Below are positions 13,440 to 19,691 of a stretch of 19,691 nt of DNA, piece by piece. The notes under the pieces are model-generated. The model was not told where the DNA came from. It did no database searches and saw only the letters and a list, made by a program, of their open reading frames with translations. Source of the DNA: Thermococcaceae archaeon (lineage in GTDB: Archaea > Methanobacteriota_B > Thermococci > Thermococcales > Thermococcaceae). A program made the translations under genes and the position numbers. The stretch is from contig JAMOPD010000063.1 in assembly GCA_027064745.1 (NCBI GenBank), positions 1 to 19,691 on the forward strand, read 5' to 3'. Each line of letters starts with the position of its first letter. The stretch's first letter is position 1.

Positions 13440-15074
13440 TCATTTCTTGGGAAGCTCTTTGCTCTCCTTAAATCTGGGAATCTTCGGTCGTTTAAATCTT
13501 CCTAATGGAGATTTTTTCTTTGGTTTTGGTTTTAATTTTGCTCTCTTTAGTTTGTTTTCCATGTTTTCATGATATCCTATGATTATAACCCCAACAATTA
13601 CCAAGATAACAAGAACATAAAGCTTTTTGTTATCTTGCTGATTAGTTCTGGTTATAGGGATGGAGGTATTACTTGGACTTTGTGACGTAGTTTGTAATTT
13701 GGATGAGGTACTTGATGAAGAAGTAGGAGTAGAAGGCATGGGGAGGATAATGCTCCCTTCTCTCACTGTATTTTTGTTGAAAGCACTGAGTGAGAACCTG
13801 TAATATATCTTTTTGCCTGGAGGTACTTTAAAATTAAGTTTGAGCATTAGACTTCCAGGATGGAGGGTTATATTCAGTGATTTTTTGTATAGTACTCTCT
13901 CTGAAGTATATAATTCATACTCTAAGATGCTGTGGATTAACTCATCATTTTTATTTGTTATTCTCAGATTAATTTCGACCATGTCTTCACTGATTTTTCG
14001 ATAGGTTATATTGGATAGAATGGGGTATGATACAACATGATATTCGATAGAAGAATTCTTGAGCAGTTTTGTTCCGTAATAAATTAAGATATTTGCCTTT
14101 ACGTCACCAGATACATTTGTTGGTAGTTCAATTTGGAGGATATGAGTCCCTTCGGGAATTTTAACTGTCTTCTCTGTCTTTGAAATCATACCCTTTTTAC
14201 TGGAGGCTGTTGTTAAAATCCTTAGTGGGATATCCCGATCTGCTATGAGGGTTATATATGCTGTATTGGCTTCATTTAAAAAGAGTTCTGAAGATTTTAT
14301 TGATGTGTTTATTATATTCACTCCAACTCCAATGTGAATTGATTTTTTGAACTGTTTCTCCCCTCCAGGGTATTTGATTGAGTATATAAAAGTGTATGTG
14401 CCTTCCGGGAAATCAGTGGGTATATGTATCTCGAACTTAACAATATTATCCCCAGGAGTTAAGGTTACATGTTTAGAAGTTGATAGATAACGTATTTTAT
14501 TTCTTTCTAAATATGTAGTAGCTTCAGCTGAAATATTAAAATGACCAATATTCTTAATGTGAGAATATACAACCAAAATATCTCCGTTAAATACTTGGTT
14601 AGCTCCTGGTCGTGCTTTGTTGTAAAATGATAAAATTCCAAATTGCAGGGGAGTTTTGAGAACTTTTATTGGTATTTTTACTTTTAGAAGATATAGTCTA
14701 CCACCACCGGATGTCAATGCTCTAAATCTTAATACCAATGAATAGTCTCCTGGGGGGGTATTTCTCCCTGCGGTAATCTTATAGCCAAGAGTATAACTTT
14801 TACCTGCTTTCCATCCAATGAAATTTGTCCTATCGAATGAAAGGCTAAAACCAGAGATTTCATTTCCATTTTCATCCACTATCTTAGAATCCTGCAATGT
14901 TACTAAATCATATGCTAAATTACCTGCATTTGTTAAAATAATGGACCCAAAGGAATAGTCCCCCGACACAACTGTAATACTGCCCTGCGCAACTATTGCC
15001 GCATTCTGAGCAGATACGGGGATACTGAAAAACATAGACATTATAACCATGACAATGATCATGCATCTTCTCAT
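13440..15074 (-). CDS. Membrane-anchored cell-surface protein with Ig-like beta domains
   Basis: The product has 544 residues. A signal peptide (about 1-22, MRRCMIIVMVIMSMFFSIPVSA) leads into a long beta-rich exterior made of repeated units resembling NEW3/CARDB-type domains (GDYSLVLRFRALTSGG, FPEGTYTFIYSIKYPGG, NEANTAYITLIAD, GTHILQIELPTNVSG). A Ser/Thr-rich stalk (around 440-475) precedes one membrane helix (LYVLVILVIVGVIIIG). A very basic cytoplasmic tail of about 44 residues with PKPKKKSP follows. This is the layout of archaeal surface or envelope proteins anchored at the C-terminus. No enzymatic motif is visible. The ATG at 15074 follows GGGGAAG, and a TATA-like TTTATATTA lies near 15107-15116. 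It ends 38 nt before rnpB. Confidence 0.8.
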   Translation of the reverse strand: MRRCMIIVMVIMSMFFSIPVSAQNAAIVAQGSITVVSGDYSFGSIILTNAGNLAYDLVTLQDSKIVDENGNEISGFSLSFDRTNFIGWKAGKSYTLGYKITAGRNTPPGDYSLVLRFRALTSGGGRLYLLKVKIPIKVLKTPLQFGILSFYNKARPGANQVFNGDILVVYSHIKNIGHFNISAEATTYLERNKIRYLSTSKHVTLTPGDNIVKFEIHIPTDFPEGTYTFIYSIKYPGGEKQFKKSIHIGVGVNIINTSIKSSELFLNEANTAYITLIADRDIPLRILTTASSKKGMISKTEKTVKIPEGTHILQIELPTNVSGDVKANILIYYGTKLLKNSSIEYHVVSYPILSNITYRKISEDMVEINLRITNKNDELIHSILEYELYTSERVLYKKSLNITLHPGSLMLKLNFKVPPGKKIYYRFSLSAFNKNTVREGSIILPMPSTPTSSSSTSSKLQTTSQSPSNTSIPITRTNQQDNKKLYVLVILVIVGVIIIGYHENMENKLKRAKLKPKPKKKSPLGRFKRPKIPRFKESKELPKK

Positions 15075-15174
15075 GTTTCTTCCCCTTGATATTTTTTGTC
15101 TTTTATTAATATAAAGTTATGGAGCACTGTTGGGAAAGTCTAGACAAATGCCTAAATCTTTTTGTGTTCTATTA

Positions 15175-15462
15175 TTAACTACTCCCTATTGCTAGAGAAA
15201 GTGAAAACAAAACAATTCCAGCAAGTAAAATTCCCAGGAAGAATATGATACTAATTTTATATAAGGTCAATTTTGAAAATTGAGGTCTAACTATAAGGCC
15301 TATAATAATGAGCAGAGAACCATAGACTATTGAAAATATACTAAGAGCAATTTTTGGATTTATTCCAACTATGAGAAGGATTCCCAGAAGTGCTCCAGCT
15401 AAGACTGTTATATGCGGGATTGTGAATGCGTAGTAGTTTATAAGCGTATGTCTATCATTCAT
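15175..15462 (-). CDS. Small three-helix membrane protein, function unknown
   Basis: The product has 95 residues with three clear membrane segments (ITVLAGALLGILLIVGI, IALSIFSIVYGSLLIIIGLI, and IIFFLGILLAGIVLFSLSLAI) and short polar links. No family is recognised. The ATG at 15462 sits just after GGAGTGAGAGGG, which overlaps the stop codon of the upstream UPF0216 gene; an in-frame GTG at 15471 is part of that purine-rich site and is an alternative start. It is probably cotranscribed with the UPF0216 gene. Confidence 0.65.
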   Translation of the reverse strand: MNDRHTLINYYAFTIPHITVLAGALLGILLIVGINPKIALSIFSIVYGSLLIIIGLIVRPQFSKLTLYKISIIFFLGILLAGIVLFSLSLAIGSS

Positions 15463-15467
15463 CCCTC

Positions 15468-15881
15468 TCACTCCATTATGAATGCATAAGTTGTTGTGGT
15501 TGGTAGAGTTTTTCTGATTTTTGGAAGAAGATATCTGGGAAGTATTACCTCAGTTTTTTCTTCTAATATGTCATATTGGTTTAAAATTTTCTCTATGACT
15601 TTAACTTCTATTTTTCCTCTGACTCTGAAGTAACCATGCCATACGCTTGTTATCTCTAGTACTATAGGAAGACGGAGGGACATTATTTCCCATTCTTCAA
15701 TCAATGTTGAAAGTAGTTTGAGCTCATTTTTTTTAAAATAATGATAACTGCCATCTCTAAGCTGTATTTTTGGTTCTTCTTCGCTTAATAGCTGAGATAG
15801 CGTTTTTCTAGCCTTTGGCAAGTGGAGATTTATTCTGTTTATCTCCTTATTTATTATATTTTCTATTTCTACTCTTGGCAT
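15468..15881 (-). CDS. UPF0216 (DUF61) family protein
   Basis: The product has 137 residues and resembles the archaeal UPF0216/DUF61 family. The family-like blocks are EIENIINKEINRINLHLPKAR near the start (read as IENIINKEINRINLHLPKAR), LLSEEEPKIQLRDGSYHYF and LRLPIVLEITSVWHGYFRV. No signal peptide or membrane segment is present, and the function of the family is unknown. The gene runs into the small membrane-protein gene downstream with a few bases of overlap or none, depending on that gene's start. Confidence 0.85.
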   Translation of the reverse strand: MPRVEIENIINKEINRINLHLPKARKTLSQLLSEEEPKIQLRDGSYHYFKKNELKLLSTLIEEWEIMSLRLPIVLEITSVWHGYFRVRGKIEVKVIEKILNQYDILEEKTEVILPRYLLPKIRKTLPTTTTYAFIME

Positions 15882-16013
15882 GATATCAAATGCTCAACAG
15901 AGGCTAAAATATTTTCGACTTTGTTTTAACATTTGTATGCATATTATATCGGACTTTAAATATAAAATTAACATTTATATGATGTTCAAATTTTTAGATT
16001 GTCATTATGTCAA

Positions 16014-16050
16014 TTGATTAATCAAAAACCTTATATTAGAACACTTGTTC
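16014..16050 (+). promoter_or_regulatory. glnA promoter with two palindromes flanking the TATA box
   Basis: TTGATTAATCAA at 16014-16025 is a perfect 12-bp palindrome that abuts the BRE. TTATATTA at 16031-16038 is the TATA box. GAACA-CT-TGTTC at 16039-16050 is an inverted repeat immediately after it. Their centres are 25 bp apart. The transcript should begin near 16060, leaving a leader of about 40 nt with GGTGGTGA before the GTG start at 16099. The arrangement suggests binding of a dimeric regulator, for example of the Lrp/AsnC type, but the regulator is not identified. Confidence 0.55.
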
Positions 16051-16098
16051 AGTATAAGCAGTCTTATAATGAACAAATAATTAAAGGTGGTGAACTAG

Positions 16099-17430
16099 GT
16101 GAGTGAAATTAGTATCCCATTAATACAAAAATTGGATAGTAAAAAGGAACTTAAGTTCATTCAGCTCATATTTGTAGATATAAACGGGATTCCAAAGGGC
16201 ATGGAGATTCCTATGACAAGGTATGAAGAGGCAGTTAAAGAGGGTATAGCATTTGATGGTTCTTCTATATCTGGGTTTCAGGAGATTGAGGATAGTGATC
16301 TAATCTTTAAAGCCGATCCCTCAACTTTTGCAGAAGTACCATGGGAAAGGGTTGCCAGAGTTTACGGGTATATCTATAAAGATAAGGAACCATATTGGGC
16401 AGATTCGAGGGCTATATTAAAAAATCTTCTTGACGAGCTTGGAGAAAGGGGGATATCCGCATATATTGGACCGGAACCGGAGTTTTATTTCTTCAAAAGA
16501 AATGGAAGTTGGGAGCTTCATCTTCCTGATGTTGGAGGATATTTTGACATAATAAATCTTGATAAAGCAAGGGATATCAAGCGAGAAATCGCATTATATA
16601 TGCCATATTTCGGACTGATTCCTGAAGTTCTTCATCATGAAGTGGGACGCGCCCAACATGAGATTGATTTCCGCTTTGATAATGCCCTAAAAACTGCAGA
16701 TAATATAATCAGCTTCAAATATATTGTAAAAGCAGTGGGTGAAATGCATGGACTATATGCAACTTTTATGCCAAAACCAGTATATGGAATGCCTGGAAAT
16801 GGCATGCATCTCCATATAAGCCTATGGGAGGGCGACAAGAATCTTTTCATGGGGGAAAAAGGCATCAGCAAAACTGCAATGTATTTTATCGGAGGGATAC
16901 TGGAACATGCTAGAGCATTAACCGCTTTAACAAATCCAACAGTAAACAGTTATAAGAGACTAGTTCCTGATTATGAGGCTCCTGTATATATTTCATGGGG
17001 ATACGGAAATAGAAGTGCGTTAATAAGAATTCCAGCATCTTGGGGCAAGGGAGCTAGGATTGAATATCGCTGTCCAGATCCAAGTGCAAATCCGTATTTA
17101 GCGTTTACGGCTATATTGAAAGCAGGAATAGACGGAATAGAGAATGAAATCGAACCTTCAGCCTATGTTGAGGAGAACGTCTATGAGATGAGTGAAAAAG
17201 CTAGGGAAGAACTTGGGATAGGTACTCTCCCAGAAAATCTAAAAGAAGCCTTGAGGGAGCTTAAAAAGGATAAACTCCTCAAAAGAGCGCTTGGTAAAGC
17301 TTACAGAAATTTTGCCTCATATAAAGAAAAGGAATGGGCAGACTACATCAAATATGTGGATGAAAATGGTATTCCAAGGGATACAAAAAAGGTAACGGAA
17401 TGGGAACTTGAGAGGTATTTCTATTTTTAG
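16099..17430 (+). CDS. glnA: Glutamine synthetase type I
   Basis: The product has 443 residues and makes glutamine from glutamate, ammonia and ATP as a cytoplasmic dodecamer. Family motifs are FDGSSISGF (52-60), the metal/glutamate-binding PEPEFYFF, HHEVGRAQHEIDFRF, NGMHLHIS, SYKRLVPDYEAPVYISWG, RNSALIRIPA-like NRSALIRIPA, and EYRCPDPSANPYLAF. It has the shorter alpha-type length, and the enterobacterial adenylylation region is absent. The position equivalent to Bacillus Arg62, which mediates feedback inhibition, is Glu62 (QEIEDSD). Translation starts at GTG 16099, placed 5 nt after GGTGGTGA. The preceding promoter carries two palindromes. A T-rich tract and a MITE-like element follow the stop. 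Confidence 0.96.
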   Translation: MSEISIPLIQKLDSKKELKFIQLIFVDINGIPKGMEIPMTRYEEAVKEGIAFDGSSISGFQEIEDSDLIFKADPSTFAEVPWERVARVYGYIYKDKEPYWADSRAILKNLLDELGERGISAYIGPEPEFYFFKRNGSWELHLPDVGGYFDIINLDKARDIKREIALYMPYFGLIPEVLHHEVGRAQHEIDFRFDNALKTADNIISFKYIVKAVGEMHGLYATFMPKPVYGMPGNGMHLHISLWEGDKNLFMGEKGISKTAMYFIGGILEHARALTALTNPTVNSYKRLVPDYEAPVYISWGYGNRSALIRIPASWGKGARIEYRCPDPSANPYLAFTAILKAGIDGIENEIEPSAYVEENVYEMSEKAREELGIGTLPENLKEALRELKKDKLLKRALGKAYRNFASYKEKEWADYIKYVDENGIPRDTKKVTEWELERYFYF

Positions 17431-17453
17431 TTCCTTTCTTAGCCTTTTTGGTT
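17431..17453 (+). terminator. Possible T-rich terminator of glnA
   Basis: Directly after the glnA stop the plus strand has short T runs (CCTTTCTT and CCTTTTTGG), the usual archaeal termination signal. The palindromic element inserted just after it could add a hairpin to the transcript end. No functional evidence beyond the pattern. Confidence 0.35.
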
Positions 17454-17454
17454 T

Positions 17455-17522
17455 CATGCTGTCAGGATAACCTGTGAGCTTATAATAAATCCAGATAGGG
17501 CAGTCTAACTCCTGACAGTATC
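17455..17522 (+). mobile_element. MITE-like palindromic element, copy C, with perfect 8-bp target duplication
   Basis: This 68-bp copy starts CATGCTGTCAGGATAACC and ends CTCCTGACAGTATC. The direct repeat TTTGGTTT lies exactly at both borders (17447-17454 and 17523-17530). It shares CCTGTGAG and ATAATAAATCC with copy A2 and CAGTCTAAC with copies A1 and B. It has no coding capacity. Confidence 0.85.
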
Positions 17523-17561
17523 TTTGGTTTGGTCGTAACTTTTTAAAACAATATACTAGTT

Positions 17562-17687
17562 ATGTTAACCCTAAAACACTCAATTGAAGCTTTGCCCCTC
17601 AGAGAAGAATCCTTAAACTATTGAAACTGGTTGAAAAAAACCTTTCGCGGCTCAAGATGCTTGTTAAGCACAACTACCTGCCACCCG
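17562..17687 (+). pseudogene. Possible frameshifted remnant of a small gene
   Basis: An ATG at 17562 begins MLTLKHSIEALPLREESL and meets a stop after 20 codons. One frame over, from about 17611, the reading LKLLKLVEKNLSRLKMLVKH continues with NYLPPAN to the end of the gap. Together they look like one amphipathic helical protein broken by a single frameshift. A TATA-like TTTTTAAAA lies about 22 nt before the ATG. Homology is not recognised, so this could also be chance. Confidence 0.35.
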
Positions 17688-18527
17688 CTAATCTTTCTCC
17701 GTTGCATGTATTATGAGTGAGCCCCCTATTATCAGGGCTGCCCCAATAAGTTGTCTTGGTGTTAGAGCTTCATGGAATATTAAAAATGCAAGGATCAGTG
17801 CAACAACAGGCTCTATGGTAGCAATTATTGAGGCTTTACTAACCTCGATTTCTTTAAGGGCGTTATTGTAAAAGATGTATCCTAAGAATGTAGGGAAGAA
17901 AGCAAGAGCAAAAAGATAAGGGAGAGTTGCAGATGGAACTTTAAAATCCGTGAAGGGTATTAAGAAAATCATTCCAAATGTTAGGGTATAAAATAGAGCC
18001 TCTTCAGGTCTTTCCCTTCTGACGGCAAATTTTGCCAATATTCCATAGAGGGCGTATGTTACACCCGTGAGCAGGCCAAGAACTACTGCCAGAGGTGTCA
18101 CATTACTTCCCTTCAGGTCAACAACGAGAAGAACACCTATTATAACCATTCCAAGTGCAACTGCTTTTTTCTGCGTTATTGGTTCTCTAAAAAAGTAATA
18201 GCCCATAAGTGTGGAGTATAGTGGGGCAGTATAGAGTAAAAGAACTGCAAGGGAAATGGAGGAGATTTTAACCGTATAAAAATAGAGAGTATAAAAAAGA
18301 AATATACTGGAGAAGCCGTAAACTGCATAGAACCTTAGCCTGCTCCAACTTACTGTGAGACCTCCCTTGAGTAGATTGTATGGGAGCAGGAGCAGGAAAG
18401 CAAAGAATACACGATAAAATACTATAGTAAATGAACTCAAATTGAATCCATATAAAAACTTTGCAAAAATTCCTAGAGTACCCCACATTGAAGCGGCCAA
18501 AAAAACTAAAATATAACCTTTTTTCAA
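17688..18527 (-). CDS. DMT-superfamily (EamA) permease
   Basis: The product has 279 residues and about ten membrane segments in two repeated EamA halves. It opens with [20 protein letters not shown], has [31 protein letters not shown] at the end of the first half (seen as [18 protein letters not shown]), and [20 protein letters not shown] with [18 protein letters not shown] in the second. Such proteins export amino acids or metabolites; the substrate is not predictable. The start is a TTG at 18527 preceded by GAGGTGAG, which overlaps the stop of nadE (TTGA), so the two form an operon. Confidence 0.88.
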   Translation of the reverse strand: MKKGYILVFLAASMWGTLGIFAKFLYGFNLSSFTIVFYRVFFAFLLLLPYNLLKGGLTVSWSRLRFYAVYGFSSIFLFYTLYFYTVKISSISLAVLLLYTAPLYSTLMGYYFFREPITQKKAVALGMVIIGVLLVVDLKGSNVTPLAVVLGLLTGVTYALYGILAKFAVRRERPEEALFYTLTFGMIFLIPFTDFKVPSATLPYLFALAFFPTFLGYIFYNNALKEIEVSKASIIATIEPVVALILAFLIFHEALTPRQLIGAALIIGGSLIIHATEKD

Positions 18528-19294
18528 GTTCTCACCTCAGGGCCCACTGGAAGTCGCCGTTTGTGCGCGCTATTCTGAATGAGGTTTTTGACGTGTTGAA
18601 CTGTTTCAATTGGAATCTTAAGCTCTTTGGCAATTGTCTCCTCTGGCATTTTTACGTCGACAAGTAAATAGAGAATCTCATCGAGAAGTTGATAACTTAT
18701 TCCGAGTTCATCCTCATCAGTCTGACCTTCCCACAAACCAGCACTTGGTTTTTTCCTTATTATCTTTCCAGGAACTCCAAGACGTCTTGCTATTTCCCAT
18801 ACCTCTGTCTTATACAGGTTTATCAGAGGAGCGTAATCACTGGCACCGTCACCCCATTTTGTGAAATATCCTGTGAGAACTTCGCTTCTATTGCTTGTTC
18901 CAAGGACAAGAAGGTTTCTGGCGTTTGCATGGGCGTAGAGGAGTATCATCCTTGTGCGTGCCATTATGTTGCCTCTGTTTCTTTCATCGAGCTCCCAGGA
19001 GAGGACATTCTCAAAGGAGTCCACGATAGGTTTGATGCTCATGATTCTGTGTTCAATGCCAAGCTCATTGCATACTAGTCTGGCATCCTCAACATCCTGT
19101 GTCTCATAATAGGGCATTATCAAGCCTAGCACCTTCTCCCTACCGAGGGCTTTAACGGCAAGATAGGCTGTGGCTGCGCTGTCTACCCCACCACTTATTC
19201 CTATAACAACACCGCCGGCTTTTGCTTCTTTAACCTTCTGGGCTATAAAAGACACTAGTTTTTCAATCACTGAGTTGTAGTCAAGCTCCCTCAT
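18524..19294 (-). CDS. nadE: NH3-dependent NAD+ synthetase
   Basis: The product has 256 residues. It catalyses the last step of NAD+ synthesis, amidation of nicotinate adenine dinucleotide with ammonia and ATP. The PP-loop motif SGGVDS is at 34-39, followed by [58 protein letters not shown] and [17 protein letters not shown], all standard NadE blocks. There is no glutaminase domain, so ammonia is the nitrogen source. ATG 19294 follows GGGTGGTG by 4 nt; an in-frame GTG at 19303 is part of that site. It overlaps the upstream membrane-protein gene by about 14 bp and the downstream permease gene by 4 bp. Confidence 0.94.
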   Translation of the reverse strand: MRELDYNSVIEKLVSFIAQKVKEAKAGGVVIGISGGVDSAATAYLAVKALGREKVLGLIMPYYETQDVEDARLVCNELGIEHRIMSIKPIVDSFENVLSWELDERNRGNIMARTRMILLYAHANARNLLVLGTSNRSEVLTGYFTKWGDGASDYAPLINLYKTEVWEIARRLGVPGKIIRKKPSAGLWEGQTDEDELGISYQLLDEILYLLVDVKMPEETIAKELKIPIETVQHVKNLIQNSAHKRRLPVGPEVRT

Positions 19295-19691
19295 TTCCAC
19301 CACCCTTTATTTCTCCCATAAATCTGATATATCCCATCATTGCGAAGGCACTTCCTACAATCATTAAAATGAATGCAGGGATGGAGAGTGCTGAGTAAGG
19401 ATATCTAGTTCCACTCATGCTGTAGGTATAATTAACTTTTCCGCATTCCACCGTGATGTGGGGGATTGAATAGAGTTTAAGAATGAAGGTGTCATTTGAG
19501 AATACATGACTTGTTAGATTCCTGTCGTGATATATTATTACACTGGCATTTTCAGAATGCATAATGAGAGTGCGATTTCTAACATAATATTTTTCATCAA
19601 AGCTTGTGTTTAGAGCATAGTTTCCCGGACTCAAAACTCCATGGGTGTTATAGTTGCCGGGATAAGAAATCATAGCTATCAATGATAGTAT
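19281..19691 (-). CDS. Membrane-anchored exported protein, C-terminal part (partial)
   Basis: The frame is open to the right edge, so the gene probably starts outside the window; a TTG at 19682 is only a weak internal candidate. The visible 137 codons begin within what looks like the end of an N-terminal hydrophobic segment (ILSLIAMI). A beta-rich exterior stretch with N-glycosylation sites follows (NRTL, NASV, NLTS, NDTF, NYTY). One C-terminal membrane helix ([20 protein letters not shown]) is followed by a short tail ending KGGGNEGA. No family is recognised. It overlaps nadE, indicating an operon of this gene, nadE and the DMT permease. Confidence 0.65.
   Translation of the reverse strand: MLSLIAMISYPGNYNTHGVLSPGNYALNTSFDEKYYVRNRTLIMHSENASVIIYHDRNLTSHVFSNDTFILKLYSIPHITVECGKVNYTYSMSGTRYPYSALSIPAFILMIVGSAFAMMGYIRFMGEIKGGGNEGA

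Noticed and set aside
13172-13471. Open frames of 80-99 codons on both strands over the RNase P RNA gene
   Set aside because: The region is fully explained by a structured RNA with paired P1 ends; high GC removes stop codons.

Overview
The window looks like a chromosome segment of a hyperthermophilic euryarchaeon of the order Thermococcales (Thermococcus, Palaeococcus or Pyrococcus type). The evidence is an archaeal/eukaryotic-type primase (priL-priS), an archaeal RNase P RNA, a PH1915-like rRNA m5C methyltransferase, an UPF0216 (DUF61) protein, a single-domain KaiC-like ATPase, BRE/TATA promoters with some leaderless starts, and GGTGA-type ribosome binding sites. Most genes are AT-rich (about 40-45% GC in short hand counts). 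The two E1 genes at the left edge are much more GC-rich.

Layout. (1) 1-5039 is a 2-oxoacid dehydrogenase-like locus. E1 beta (cut by the edge) and E1 alpha lie on the minus strand. They diverge from a tight plus-strand operon of a free-standing lipoyl-domain protein, a lipoyl-less E2, a Lin0512-family protein and an AcoX-like protein. A lipoate-protein ligase meets this operon tail to tail. E2 is therefore split into two genes, and the locus also carries its lipoylation enzyme. (2) 5081-6338 holds a candidate C/D box sRNA and the rRNA methyltransferase gene. (3) 6390-9483 is a segment bounded by inverted copies of a short palindromic element. It contains an exported multi-OB-fold protein, a TctA-family membrane protein and a small hypothetical gene. 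(4) 9501-12637 has a KaiC-like ATPase diverging from priL-priS. (5) 12624-13401 has a decayed DMT transporter and the RNase P RNA gene. (6) 13440-15881 has an anchored surface protein, a small membrane protein and an UPF0216 protein. (7) 16099-17430 is glnA, with two palindromes flanking its TATA box. (8) 17431-19691 has another short element, a gene remnant, a DMT permease, nadE, and the C-terminal part of a membrane-anchored protein.

The most notable structure is a family of 62-87 bp MITE-like elements. There are four copies at three loci, with termini close to CATACTGTCAGGATA and 8-bp target duplications. Two copies (6498-6559 and 9413-9475) are inverted relative to each other and have exchanged flanking 8-mers. 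That is the footprint expected if recombination between them inverted the ~2.85 kb gene segment between them. A partial promoter/start duplication that now reads as an inverted repeat becomes a direct repeat when the inversion is undone, which independently supports this.

No CRISPR array, tRNA, rRNA or complete insertion sequence was seen.
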